64,000 nucleotides of DNA from positions 29,161,493-29,225,492 of the forward strand of contig OY821793.1 of NCBI GenBank assembly GCA_963682175.1, written 5' to 3'. The DNA comes from Triglochin maritima. Taxonomy: Eukaryota > Streptophyta > Magnoliopsida > Alismatales > Juncaginaceae. Below, one piece after another: positions 26,320 through 37,251 of the stretch. The position numbers were made by a program, and so were the translations under genes. Position 1 is the stretch's first letter; each line of letters begins with the position of its first letter. Below the pieces are notes generated by a model. The model did no database searches and was not told the DNA's origin. It saw only the letters and a program-made list of their open reading frames with translations.

Positions 26320-27139
26320 CTCTCGAGTCGACCACTCTCACCACCACGAGACTAAGCTCGCAAAAAGTGCTCGACTCGACCCTAAAACGCTAACAGAGAG
26401 TGTAAAGGGGAGGAGACTATAACGTAGAAGAAGGTCAGAAGAAGATGACTCAGAGGAGAAGGGAAGAATCCCTAGAGCTAGCGAGGGTACAGGGTGAAGG
26501 TGGAAGCCTAACTAGCAAGCAAGGCTCAAACAATGTAAGGCAATGGGTCCTTAGGCTAGACGACGCCTAACTTCGAGGTCACTAGCCTCGACACGCCTCA
26601 CCTCCCTACAACGAGGACCACAATGCCCAGCAAGTGATACCAGATCCGGAGATCCAGTACCTCCTACTATCGACAAGGTAGGCAACGCCGATCAGGTCAT
26701 GGCGGTCTCAACTAGATTACTCTCCTAGTGCGTCTGAATTCCTAAGGCCAATGTCTACTTGCTTTTAGTTAAGGCTTTACTTGAGTGTGCTTTTTGGGGC
26801 TAAGGGAGGGGTGATGAAATCCCCCACCTTATCTTTGAAGACTATAGGTGATGCCCCTTAAAGATGTTTTGAAATCTTAGGCTAGCAAGCAACTCACCAA
26901 ACAAGCACTCACCTCACTCTTGTTTCGATGCAAACCTTACTCACTAATGAATGTCCTAATGCGTGAATGAGTGATAAGGAATGCGTACCTCGCTCCAGCA
27001 ATCAACGACAAAATGTAAAGCAAAGAAAAGAAAGATGCATGCAAGGTCTACATATGATGCATGACCTAGATGGCAAGAAGTGTAATCTTTTGCTTTGAGT
27101 TTTATTGTCCAAGTTGATTAATGGGGATTGAAATTAATG

Positions 27140-27188
27140 ATCTGGGAGCAAACAAGAAGTCACAGCATGCAAAATTAGACTCCCAGAT
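27140..27188 (-). other. Predicted stem-loop in element 1 leader
   Basis: ATCTGGGAG (27140-27148) and CTCCCAGAT (27180-27188) are perfectly complementary 9-bp arms with a 31-nt loop. In the genomic RNA they would form a hairpin about 230-280 nt after the primer-binding site. Function is unknown; encapsidation is a guess. Confidence 0.5.
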
Positions 27189-27246
27189 AACACAAGTTAC
27201 AGCACTAACTACCACAAAAAAATGGAAGCAGGAAGCCCTCACCAGG

Positions 27247-27282
27247 CCGCCAATTGGCGGTTCCAAACCGCTGATTGGCGGT
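27247..27282. repeat. Palindrome pair in leader of element 1
   Basis: A perfect 14-bp palindrome CCGCCAATTGGCGG (27247-27260) is followed by an imperfect one with ACCGC and GCGGT arms (27267-27282). Both are of the same kind as the U3 palindromes of the LTRs. They sit about 135-170 nt downstream of the primer-binding site. Confidence 0.85.
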
Positions 27283-27418
27283 CTGTTGTTGTATTCGCTT
27301 CCTCAAACTTCTCCAGTGGCCTCCCCGTGATCTGATAGTTTCTTGAAACTAAGACAAACTGGAAACAAAAAATTAAAAACCCCTCGAATCGTCCAAACCA
27401 AGGTCTGGACAGAGCACC

Positions 27419-27436
27419 TCCCCGGCAACGGCGCCA
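27419..27436 (-). promoter_or_regulatory. Primer-binding site for tRNA-Asp
   Basis: The minus strand reads TGGCGCCGTTGCCGGGGA, complementary to the 3' end of plant tRNA-Asp. It is separated from the LTR terminus CA by AGTTTT. This fixes the element as leftward-transcribed. Confidence 0.93.
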
Positions 27437-28466
27437 AAAACTTGTTTGATCGTTTTATATTTAACCGCAAGTGCACGGCCGCGTTGAAGCGGTGGCAAAT
27501 ACGGGTCGTCCACTGGGAGGTGTGTCGACACTTGGTTTGTTCGAAGGCGAGAGGTAAAGAAAGGGAAGAAAGGTTGGTTACACTAAACTACACTAAGGTG
27601 CAAATGGAAATGGAAGAAAAGCAAGAAAACTAAACCCCAAAGGGGGTAGAGAAATAATGTGGACATAAAGAAGTGTGTGTGTGTTCATTAAGCTCCTCAC
27701 AACATGTAGTGCATGAAATCATAAAACTACATCCAACTTTGCCTCTACATGAATTAAGATTTCACTACATCATTAAAACATACAAGACATTAATTGGAAT
27801 GAAGCTACGTGAACTCAAGTATAAAGACTATACCCTACTATGCCTCTACATGAATTAAGATTTCACTACATCATTAAAACATACAAGACATTAGCTAAGG
27901 TAAAGGCAACAAGAGCACATACACTACAAATTGTGTTTCCAACATTAACTTCATCCATATCCTAACCTTATCATTCCCCATAAAATAGGTCCACTAATCA
28001 AAGCATAAGCTAAGCTTCATTCAAGAGCATTAGCCTATCAAAGATAAGAGTGGAGACCCATTAGATGGTTATGGAAATCATGTAAAGCTCAAGGGATAAA
28101 AATAACACACACTTAATACACTACATGATTATATCACATATTTCTCCACCCCCCAAATGGGGATGGAACTACTCACTACTCATTACACTACTGATTAGAC
28201 TAAGCAAAGAAAGCATAATACTGAAATGAAAGTTAACTAAGAAGGCAAGAAGCATTAAAGAAACATAAAAGGAAAGGAAAGACTAAACAAACATGCACAA
28301 ATTAAAAGACAAGATTTAAAGAAACTAGAAGAATTATTTTATTAACAAAATGACTCACATTGAAGGTAGCATTCTTCTCCACCTTGAGTTTTTGCTTCAA
28401 GGCTCACTCCTTAGTAGAGAGAATGCCACCAAGCAATGGGTAATTATAATGGAAGGTGAAGAGTTC

Positions 28467-28474
28467 TATTTATA
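28467..28474 (-). promoter_or_regulatory. TATA box of the element 1 promoter
   Basis: TATAAATA on the minus strand. Transcription would be expected to begin about 30 nt to the left, near 28437. Confidence 0.7.
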
Positions 28475-28593
28475 AGCATGGGAAAAGCTAATCGGGGACA
28501 ATCCCCCGATGTGGGACTAAACCAATACCAAAAATAGCCTAAACGAACATTAATACAAGTCCAGAAGAAATTTCGACGGATCCTGAGCAATAT

Positions 28594-28633
28594 GGACCGC
28601 CAATTAGCGGTCCAAGACCGCCAATTGGCGGTC
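28594..28633. repeat. Two adjacent GC-rich palindromes in U3 of 5' LTR
   Basis: The first (28594-28613) has arms GGACCGC and GCGGTCC around CAATTA. The second (28616-28633) is a perfect 18-bp palindrome, GACCGCCAATTGGCGGTC. They are about 120-165 bp upstream of TATA. Confidence 0.9.
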
Positions 28634-28772
28634 CAAAATTGTCGGATCGTGTTGGAATTTGTTGTGGGCTTTGCTTTCTGGTATTGTTGGTCTTTGATGC
28701 GGTTACTCGACTTGTTGGAGCTCCGACCCGAATAGAATTGGTAAAATACTCCCCATGATGGTGTGGAGTATT

Positions 28773-28877
28773 CTGTTTTGCTCTTAGGTCCTTCTGTCTT
28801 ACATTCAGGTCCTTCTCCCTTGCATCTTGGTCCCTAGATCTCACCATTCAGTCCTTTTTCCCAGCTTTTGGGTCCTT
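28773..28877 (-). repeat. Five 21-bp tandem repeats in U3 of 5' LTR
   Basis: Units are 28773-28793, 28794-28814, 28815-28835, 28836-28856 and 28857-28877. Each ends in (G)GTCCTT or GGTCCCT on the plus strand. They read AAGGACCT-type boxes in element sense, similar to the U3 repeats of element 3 at 62537-62627. Confidence 0.78.
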
Positions 28878-29002
28878 TCATGGCTCTTCTCTTCAAACCT
28901 CTTTATTCCTGAAAACTAAACATAAAACTCGTCACGTAGCATTGCTTAGGTGTAAGATAATGGATATAAGATACAAATATGAGCATGAAATGATGTCAAT
29001 CA

Positions 29003-29007
29003 TGCGC
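29003..29007. other. Target site duplication TGCGC, right copy
   Basis: Direct repeat of 21698-21702, followed immediately by satellite sequence (CTCGTAGATAACGCGG). Confidence 0.95.
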
Positions 29008-29965
29008 CTCGTAGATAACGCGGATGGATATGTGGGGTCCTAAGTTCCATAAACCGTGGTTGGGCCGCCTAAAGACCACTTAGAAACTAGGTGTGGGGCT
29101 GGCCACAGGCCACGCGTGGAGCTGGCCAAAGGCCACTCCGTCGCCACCCTGCAGGCCAACACCAAATCGGCTGCGCCTCAAGCATCCGACCTCCAAATCG
29201 AGCGTTCTAACTTGCATCACGTAGACCATTCATCCCTCTATCTGCCCCTAAAATTTCAGAGCAAACACCCAAGTATTAGGGGTCGCGCCTCCTCCAAGAA
29301 GACGCAGCTCCGTACCAGCCACGCCCCACATCATCAGCATTCTTCATCTCATCGCGCCTCACCCTACATACATCTAAATCGGGCATTCTAAGAGGAGTTA
29401 CCCATCCACTCCTCCTCACTATGTGCTCGGGTGCCCAAATATAGACTAAGGCTCACCTAAGGTCCACTCAGGCCATTGCTTGGGACAAACGATGCGGCAG
29501 CTTCCACTTTGCCCGCGGGCAACACCCATGGACTTCCAAACGCGTTTTGGAAGCGAATGGGGTAGGCAACAACCGTGGGAACCCAAGCATGGGCACGAGC
29601 AACGTCCCAAAGAACTTTCCCCACGAGAAACCCCCATTACCTTCCGGACGCGTTCGGAAGTGCACTGGAAGGCAACAACCTTGGGCAACCGAGCACGTCG
29701 AAGAGCAACGTCCACAGGCACCTTGGTCTTTGCCCACGAGCAACCCCCATTTCACCTACAAGTGCACTTTCACTTCCAAACGTGTTTTGGAAGCGAATGC
29801 CGCAGGCCACTGCCGCGAGCACACACTAGGCCCTAGCGTGGCGCTGACACGCCAACTATGACAACACTAGGCTAGTGTCCATCGCCCGACCGCCAAATCA
29901 CTCCGAGATGGGTGCGCCTCATAGATAACGCGGATGGATATGTGGGGTCCTAAGTTCCATAAACC

Positions 29966-32900
29966 GTGGTTGGGCCACCTAAAGACCACTTAGAAACTAG
30001 GTGTGGGGCTGGCCACATGCCACGCGTGGAGCTGGCCAAAGGCCACTCCGTCGCCACCCTGCAGGCCAACACCAAATCGGCTGCGCCTCGAGCATGCGAC
30101 CTCAAAATCGAGCGTTCTAACTTGCATCACGTAGCAAATTCATCCCTCTATCTCCCCTAAAATTTCAGAGCAAACTCCCTAGTATTCGGGGTCGCGCCTC
30201 CTCCAAGAAGACGCAGCTCCCTACCAGCCACGCCCCCACATCATCAACATTCTTCATCTCATCGCGCCTCGCCCTACATACATCTAAATTGGGCATTCTA
30301 AGAGGACTTACCCATCCACTCCTCCTCACTATGTGCTCGGGTGCCCAAATATAGACTAAGGCTCACCTAAGGTCCACTCAGGCCATTGCTTGGGACAAAC
30401 GATGTGGCAGCTTCCACTTTGCCCGCGGGCAACACCCATGGACTTCCAAACGCGTTTTGGAAGCGAATGGGGTAGGCAACAACCGTGGGAACCCAAGCAT
30501 GGGCACGAGCAATGTCCCAAAGAACTTTCCCCACGAGAAACCCCCATTCCCTTCCGGACGCATTCGGAAGTGCACTGGAAGGCAACAACCTTGGGCAACC
30601 GAGCACGTCGAAGAGCAACGTCCACAGGCACCTTGGTCTTTGCCCACGAGCAACCCCCATTTCACCTACAAGTGCGCTTTCACTTCCAAACGTGTTTTGG
30701 AAGCGAATGCCGTAGGCCACTGCCGCGAGCACACACTAGGCCCTAGCGTGGCGCTGACATGCCAACTATGAAAACACTAGGCTAGTGTCCATCGCCCGAC
30801 CGCCAAATCACTCCGACATGGGTGCGCCTCGTAGATAACGCGGATGGATATGTGGGGTCCTAAGTTCCATAAACCGTGGTTGGGCCGCCTAAAGACCACT
30901 TAGAAACTAGGTGTGGGGCTGGCCACATGCCACGCGTGGAGCTGGCCAAAGGCCACTCCGTCGCCACCCTGCAGGCCAACACCAAATCGGCTGCGCCTCG
31001 AGCATGCAACCTCAAAATCGAGCGTTCTAACTTGCATCACGTAGCAAATTCATCCCTCTATCTGCCCCTAAAATTTCAGAGCAAACGCCCTAGTATTCGG
31101 GGTCGCGCCTCCTCCAAGAAGACGCAGCTCCCTACCAGCCACGCCCCCACATCATCAGCATTCTTCATCTCATCGCGCCTCGCCCTACATACATCTAAAT
31201 CGGCCATTCTAAGAGGACTTACCCATCCACTCCTCCTCACTATGTGCTCGGGTGCCCAAATATAGACTAAGGCTCACCTAAGGTCCACTCAGGCCATTGA
31301 TTGGGACAAACGATGCGGCAGCTTCCACTTTGCCCGCGGGCAACACCCATGGACTTCCAAACGCGTTTTGGAAGCCAATGGGGTAGGCAACAACCGTGGG
31401 AACCCAAGCATGGGCACGAGCAACGTCCCAAAGAACTTTCCCCACGAGAAACCCCCATTACCTTCCGGACGCGTTCGGAAGTGCACTGGAAGGCAACAAC
31501 CTTGGGCAACCGAGCACGTCGAAGAGCAACGTCCACAGGCACCTTGGTCTTTGCCCACGAGCAACCCCCATTTCACCTACAAGTGCACTTTCACTTCCAA
31601 ACGTGTTTTGGAAGCGAATGCCGCAGGCCACTGCCGCGAGCACACACTAGGCCCTAGCGTGGCGCTGACACGCCAACTATGACAACACTAGGCTAGTGTC
31701 CATCGCCCGACCGCCAAATCACTCCGAGATGGGTGCGCCTCATAGATAACGCGGATGGATATGTGGGGTCCTAAGTTCCATAAACCGTGGTTGGGCCACC
31801 TAAAGACCACTTAGAAACTAGGTGTGGGGCTGGCCACATGCCACGCGTGGAGCTGGCCAAAGGCCACTCCGTCGCCACCCTGCAGGCCAACACCAAATCG
31901 GCTGCGCCTCGAGCATGCGACCTCAAAATCGAGCGTTCTAACTTGCATCACGTAGCAAATTCATCCCTCTATCTCCCCTAAAATTTCAGAGCAAACTCCC
32001 TAGTATTCGGGGTCGCGCCTCCTCCAAGAAGACGCAGCTCCCTACCAGCCACGCCCCCACATCATCAACATTCTTCATCTCATCGCGCCTCGCCCTACAT
32101 ACATCTAAATTGGGCATTCTAAGAGGACTTACCCATCCACTCCTCCTCACTATGTGCTCGGGTGCCCAAATATAGACTAAGGCTCACCTAAGGTCCACTC
32201 AGGCCATTGCTTGGGACAAACGATGTGGCAGCTTCCACTTTGCCCGCGGGCAACACCCATGGACTTCCAAACGCGTTTTGGAAGCGAATGGGGTAGGCAA
32301 CAACCGTGGGAACCCAAGCATGGGCACGAGCAATGTCCCAAAGAACTTTCCCCACGAGAAACCCCCATTCCCTTCCGGACGCATTCGGAAGTGCACTGGA
32401 AGGCAACAACCTTGGGCAACCGAGCACGTCGAAGAGCAACGTCCACAGGCACCTTGGTCTTTGCCCACGAGCAACCCCCATTTCACCTACAAGTGCGCTT
32501 TCACTTCCAAACGTGTTTTGGAAGCGAATGCCGTAGGCCACTGCCGCGAGCACACACTAGGCCCTAGCGTGGCGCTGACATGCCAACTATGAAAACACTA
32601 GGCTAGTGTCCATCGCCCGACCGCCAAATCACTCCGACATGGGTGCGCCTCGTAGATAACGCGGATGGATATGTGGGGTCCTAAGTTCCATAAACCGTGG
32701 TTGGGCCGCCTAAAGACCACTTAGAAACTAGGTGTGGGGCTGGCCACATGCCACGCGTGGAGCTGGCCAAAGGCCACTCCGTCGCCACCCTGCAGGCCAA
32801 CACCAAATCGGCTGCGCCTCGAGCATGCAACCTCAAAATCGAGCGTTCTAACTTGCATCACGTAGCAAATTCATCCCTCTATCTGCCCCTAAAATTTCAG

Positions 32901-33607
32901 AGCAAACGCCCTAGTATTCGGGGTCGCGCCTCCTCCAAGAAGACGCAGCTCCCTACCAGCCACGCCCCCACATCATCAGCATTCTTCATCTCATCGCGCC
33001 TCGCCCTACATACATCTAAATCGGCCATTCTAAGAGGACTTACCCATCCACTCCTCCTCACTATGTGCTCGGGTGCCCAAATATAGACTAAGGCTCACCT
33101 AAGGTCCACTCAGGCCATTGATTGGGACAAACGATGCGGCAGCTTCCACTTTGCCCGCGGGCAACACCCATGGACTTCCAAACGCGTTTTGGAAGCCAAT
33201 GGGGTAGGCAACAACCGTGGGAACCCAAGCATGGGCACGAGCAACGTCCCAAAGAACTTTCCTCACGAGAAACCCCCATTCCCTTCCGGACGCGTTCGGA
33301 AGTGCACTGGAAGGCAACAACCTTGGGCAACCGAGCACGTCGAAGAGCAACGTCCACAGGCACCCTGGTCTTTGCCCACGAGCAACCCCCATTTCACCTA
33401 CAAGTGCGCTTTCACTTCCAAACGTGTTTTGGAAGCGAATGCCGCAGGCCACTGCCGCGAGCACACACTAGGCCCTAGCGTGGCCCTGACACGCCAACTA
33501 TGACAACACTAGGCTAGTGTCCATCGCCCGACCGCCAAATCACTCCGACATGGGTGCGCCTCGTAGATAACGCGGATGGATATGTGGGGTCCTAAGTTCC
33601 ATAAACC
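29966..33607. repeat. Tandem duplication of a 1821-bp dimer
   Basis: Units 29966/30876 recur at 31787/32697. The first members look identical, including a shared 1-bp loss that gives TATCTCCCCTAAAA and the shared variants CGATGTGG and GCATTCGGAAG. The second members agree in their first half, including the rare CCATTGATTGGG, and differ in the second half (CCCCACGAG versus CCTCACGAG, TTACC versus TTCCC). That pattern suggests a later exchange or conversion tract. Confidence 0.85.
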
Positions 33608-36340
33608 GTGGTTGGGCCGCCTAAAGACCACTTAGAAACTAGGTGTGGGGCTGGCCACATGCCACGCGTGGAGCTGGCCAAAGGCCATTCCGTCGCCACC
33701 CTGCAGGCCAACACCAAATCGGCTGCGCCTCAAGCATCCGACCTCCAAATCGAGCGTTCTAACTTGCATCACGTAGACCATTCATCCCTCTATCTGCCCC
33801 TAAAATTTCAGAGCAAACACCCAAGTATTAGGGGTCGCGCCTCCTCCAAGAAGACGCAGCTCCCTACCAGCCACGCCCCCACATCATCAGCATTCTTCAT
33901 CTCATCGCGCCTCGCCCTACATACATCTAAATCGGCCATTCTAAGAGGAGTTACCCATCCACTCCTCCTCACTATGTGCTCGGGTGCCCAAATATAGACT
34001 AAGGCTCACCTAAGGTCCACTCAGGCCATTGCTTGGGACAAACGATGCGGCAGCTTCCACTTTGCCCGCGGGCAACACCCATCGACTTCCAAACGCGTTT
34101 TGGAAGCGAATGGGGTAGGCAACAACCGTGGGAACCCAAGCATGGGCACGAGCAACGTCCCAAAGAACTTTCCCCACGAGAAACCCCCATTACCTTCCGG
34201 ACGCGTTCGGAAGTGCACTGGAAGGCAACAACCTTGGGCAACCGAGCACGTCGAATAGCAACGTCCACAGGCACCTTGGTCTTTGCCCACGAGCAACCCC
34301 CATTTCACCTACAAGTGCACTTTCACTTCCAAACGTGTTTTGGAAGCGAATGCCGCAGGCCACTGCCGCGAGCACACACTAGGCCCTAGCGTGGCGCTGA
34401 CACGCCAACTATGACAACACTAGGCTAGTGTCCATCGCCCGACCGCCAAATCACTCCGAGATGGGTGCGCCTCGTAGATAACGCGGATGGATATGTGGGG
34501 TCCTAAGTTCCATAAACCATGGTTGGGCCACCTAAAGACCACTTAGAAACTAGGTGTGGGGCTGGCCACATGCCACGCGTGGAGCTGGCCAAAGGCCACT
34601 CCGTCGCCACCCTGCAGGCCAACACCAAATCGGCTGCGCCTCGAGCATCCGACCTCCAAATCGAGCGTTCTAACTTGCATCACGTAGACCATTCATCCCT
34701 CTATCTGCCCCTAAAATTTCAGAGCAAACACCCAAGCATTAAGGGTCGCGCCTCCTCCAAGAAGACGCAGCTCCCTACCAGCCACGCCCCCACATCATCA
34801 GCATTCTTCATCTCATCTCGCCTCGCCCTACATACATCTAAATCGGCCATTCTAAGAGGAGTTACCCATCCACTCCTCCCCACTATGCGCTCGGGTGCCC
34901 AAATATAGACTAAGGCTCACCTAAGGTCCACTCAGGCCATTGCTTGGGACAAACGATGCGGCAGCTTCCACTTTGCCCGCGGGCAACACCCATCGACTTC
35001 CAAACGCGTTTTGGAAGCGAATGGGGTAGGCAACAACCGTGGGAACCCAAGCATGGGCACGAGCAACGTCCCAAAGAACTTTCCCCACGAGAAACCCCCA
35101 TTACCTTCCGGACGCGTTCGGAAGTGCACTGGAAGGCAACAACCTTGGGCAACCGAGCACGTCGAATAGCAACGTCCACAGGCACCTTGGTCTTTGCCCA
35201 CGAGCAACCCCCATTTCACCTACAAGTGCACTTTCACTTCCAAACGTGTTTTGGAAGCGAATGCCGCAGGCCACTGCCGTGAGCACACACTAGGCCCTAG
35301 CGTGGCGCTGACACGCCAACTATGACAACACTAGGCTAGTGTCCATCGCCCGACCGCCAAATCACTCCGAGATGGGTGCGCCTCGTAGATAACGCGGATG
35401 GATATGTGGGGTCCTAAGTTCCATAAACCATGGTTGGGCCACCTAAAGACCACTTAGAAACTAGGTGTGGGGCTGGCCACATGCCACGCGTGGAGCTGGC
35501 CAAAGGCCACTCCGTCGCCACCCTGCAGGCCAACACCAAATCGGCTGCGCCTCGAGCATCCGACCTCCAAATCGAGCGTTCTAACTTGCATCACGTAGAC
35601 CATTCATCCCTCTATCTGCCCCTAAAATTTCAGAGCAAACACCCAAGCATTAGGGGTCGCGCCTCCTCCAAGAAGACGCAGCTCCCTACCAGCCACGCCC
35701 CCACATCATCAGCATTCTTCATCTCATCTCGCCTCGCCCTACATACATCTAAATCGGCCATTCTAAGAGGAGTTACCCATCCACTCCTCCTCACTATGTG
35801 CTCGGGTGCCCAAATATAGACTAAGGCTCACCTAAGGTCCACTCAGGCCATTGCTTGGGACAAACGATGCGGCAGCTTCCACTTTGCCCGTGGGCAACAC
35901 CCATCGACTTCCAAACGCGTTTTGGAAGCGAATGGGGTAGGCAACAACCGTGGGAACCCAAGCATGGGCACGAGCAACGTCGCAAAGAACTTTCCCCACG
36001 AGAAACCCCCATTACCTTCCGGACGCGTTCGGAAGTGCACTGGAAGGCAACAACCTTGGGCAACCGAGCACGTCGAATAGCAACGTCCACAGGCACCTTG
36101 GTCTTTGCCCACGAGCAACCCCCATTTCACCTACAAGTGCACTTTCACTTCCAAACGTGTTTTGGAAGCGAATGCCGCAGGCCACTGCCGCGAGCACACA
36201 CTAGGCCCTAGCGTGGCGCTGACACGCCAACTATGACAACACTAGGCTAGTGTCCATCGCCCGACCGCCAAATCACTCCGAGATGGGTGCGCCTCGTAGA
36301 TAACGCGGATGGATATGTGGGGTCCTAAGTTCCATAAACC
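33608..36340. repeat. Three closely related consecutive monomers
   Basis: Units at 33608, 34519 and 35430 share CACCCATCGACTTCC and GTCGAATAGCAACG, which are rare elsewhere. This indicates local single-unit amplification with a 911-bp period. Confidence 0.8.
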
Positions 36341-37251
36341 GTGGTTGGGCCACCTAAAGACCACTTAGACACTAGGTGTGGGGCTGGCCACATGCCACGC
36401 GTGGAGCTGGCCAAAGGCCACTCCGTCGCCACCCTGCAGGCCAACACCAAATCGGCTGCGCCTCGAGCATGCGACCTCAAAATCGAGCGTTCTAACTTGC
36501 ATCACGTAGCAAATTCATCCCTCTATCTGCCCCTAAAATTTCAGAGCAAACGCCCTAGTATTCGGGGTCGCGCCTCCTCCAAGAAGACGCAGCTCCCTAC
36601 CAGCCACGCCCCCACATCATCAGCATTCTTCATCTCATCGCGCCTCGCCCTACATACATCTAAATTGGGCATTCTAAGAGGACTTACCCATCCACTCCTC
36701 CTCACTATGTGCTCGGGTGCCCAAATATAGACTAAGGCTCACCTAAGGTCCACTCAGGCCATTGCTTGGGACAAACGATGTGGCAGCTTCCACTTTGCCC
36801 GCGGGCAACACCCATGGACTTCCAAACGCGTTTTGGAAGCGAATGGGGTAGGCAACAACCGTGGGAACCCAAGCATTAGCACGAGCAATGTCCCAAAGAA
36901 CTTTCCCCACGAGAAACCCCCATTCCCTTCCGGACGCATTCGGAAGTGCACTGGAAGGCAACAACCTTGGGCAACCGAGCACGTCGAAGAGCAACGTCCA
37001 CAGGCACCTTGGTCTTTGCCCACGAGCAACCCCCATTTCACCTACAAGTGCGCTTTCACTTCCAAACGTGTTTTGGAAGCGAATGCCGTAGGCCACTGCC
37101 GTGAGCACACACTAGGCCCTAGCGTGGCGCTGACATGCCAACTATGAAAACACTAGGCTAGTGTCCATCGCCCGACCGCCAAATCACTCCGACATGGGTG
37201 CGCCTCGTAGATAACGCGGATGGATATGTGGGGTCCTAAGTTCCATAAACC

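Larger units (their letters stand above)
26320..27418 (-). other. 5' leader of element 1
   Basis: This is an untranslated leader between the primer-binding site and the gag-like start, with no long sense frame. It contains the palindrome pair at 27247-27282 and a 9-bp stem at 27140-27188. A leader of about 1.1 kb is long but not unusual for plant gypsy elements. Confidence 0.75.
21703..29002 (-). mobile_element. Gag-only Ty3/gypsy-type LTR retrotransposon (element 1)
   Basis: This is a complete 7300-bp element transcribed leftward. The orientation is fixed by a perfect tRNA-Asp-type primer-binding site next to the right LTR, a purine-rich tract (on the minus strand) next to the left LTR, TATA boxes on the minus strand of both LTRs, and a minus-strand gag-like frame. 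The termini are TG...CA and the TSD is TGCGC. The 4201-bp interior has no protease, reverse transcriptase, RNase H or integrase frame, so it must rely on proteins from another element if it moves. The two LTRs differ by about five substitutions and one 21-bp indel by eye, which indicates a recent insertion. The tRNA-Asp site, the AGTTTT spacer and the GTGCACTTGCGG near the LTR end suggest the Athila/Tat side of gypsy elements. The exact lineage is uncertain without pol. Confidence 0.93.
27443..29002 (-). repeat. 5' LTR of element 1
   Basis: This 1560-bp LTR drives leftward transcription. In transcription order it holds five 21-bp tandem repeats (28877-28773), two GC-rich palindromes (28633-28594), a TATA box (28474-28467), and the U5 end with GTGCACTTGCGG and CGATCAAACA. 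It is longer than the other LTR by exactly one palindrome unit. Confidence 0.95.

Noticed and set aside
28539..28847. A minus-strand frame of about 100 residues in the LTRs with a 7-residue repeat
   Set aside because: The heptad periodicity is the translation of the 21-bp U3 tandem repeats, which lie upstream of the promoter.
28773..28877. CRISPR-like short repeats
   Set aside because: The units are contiguous 21-bp tandem repeats without unique spacers, inside a retrotransposon LTR of a plant.
21703..29002. Element 1 read as a plus-strand element
   Set aside because: The sequence right of the left LTR has no primer-binding site. A perfect tRNA-Asp site, the TATA boxes and the gag-like frame all lie on the minus strand.
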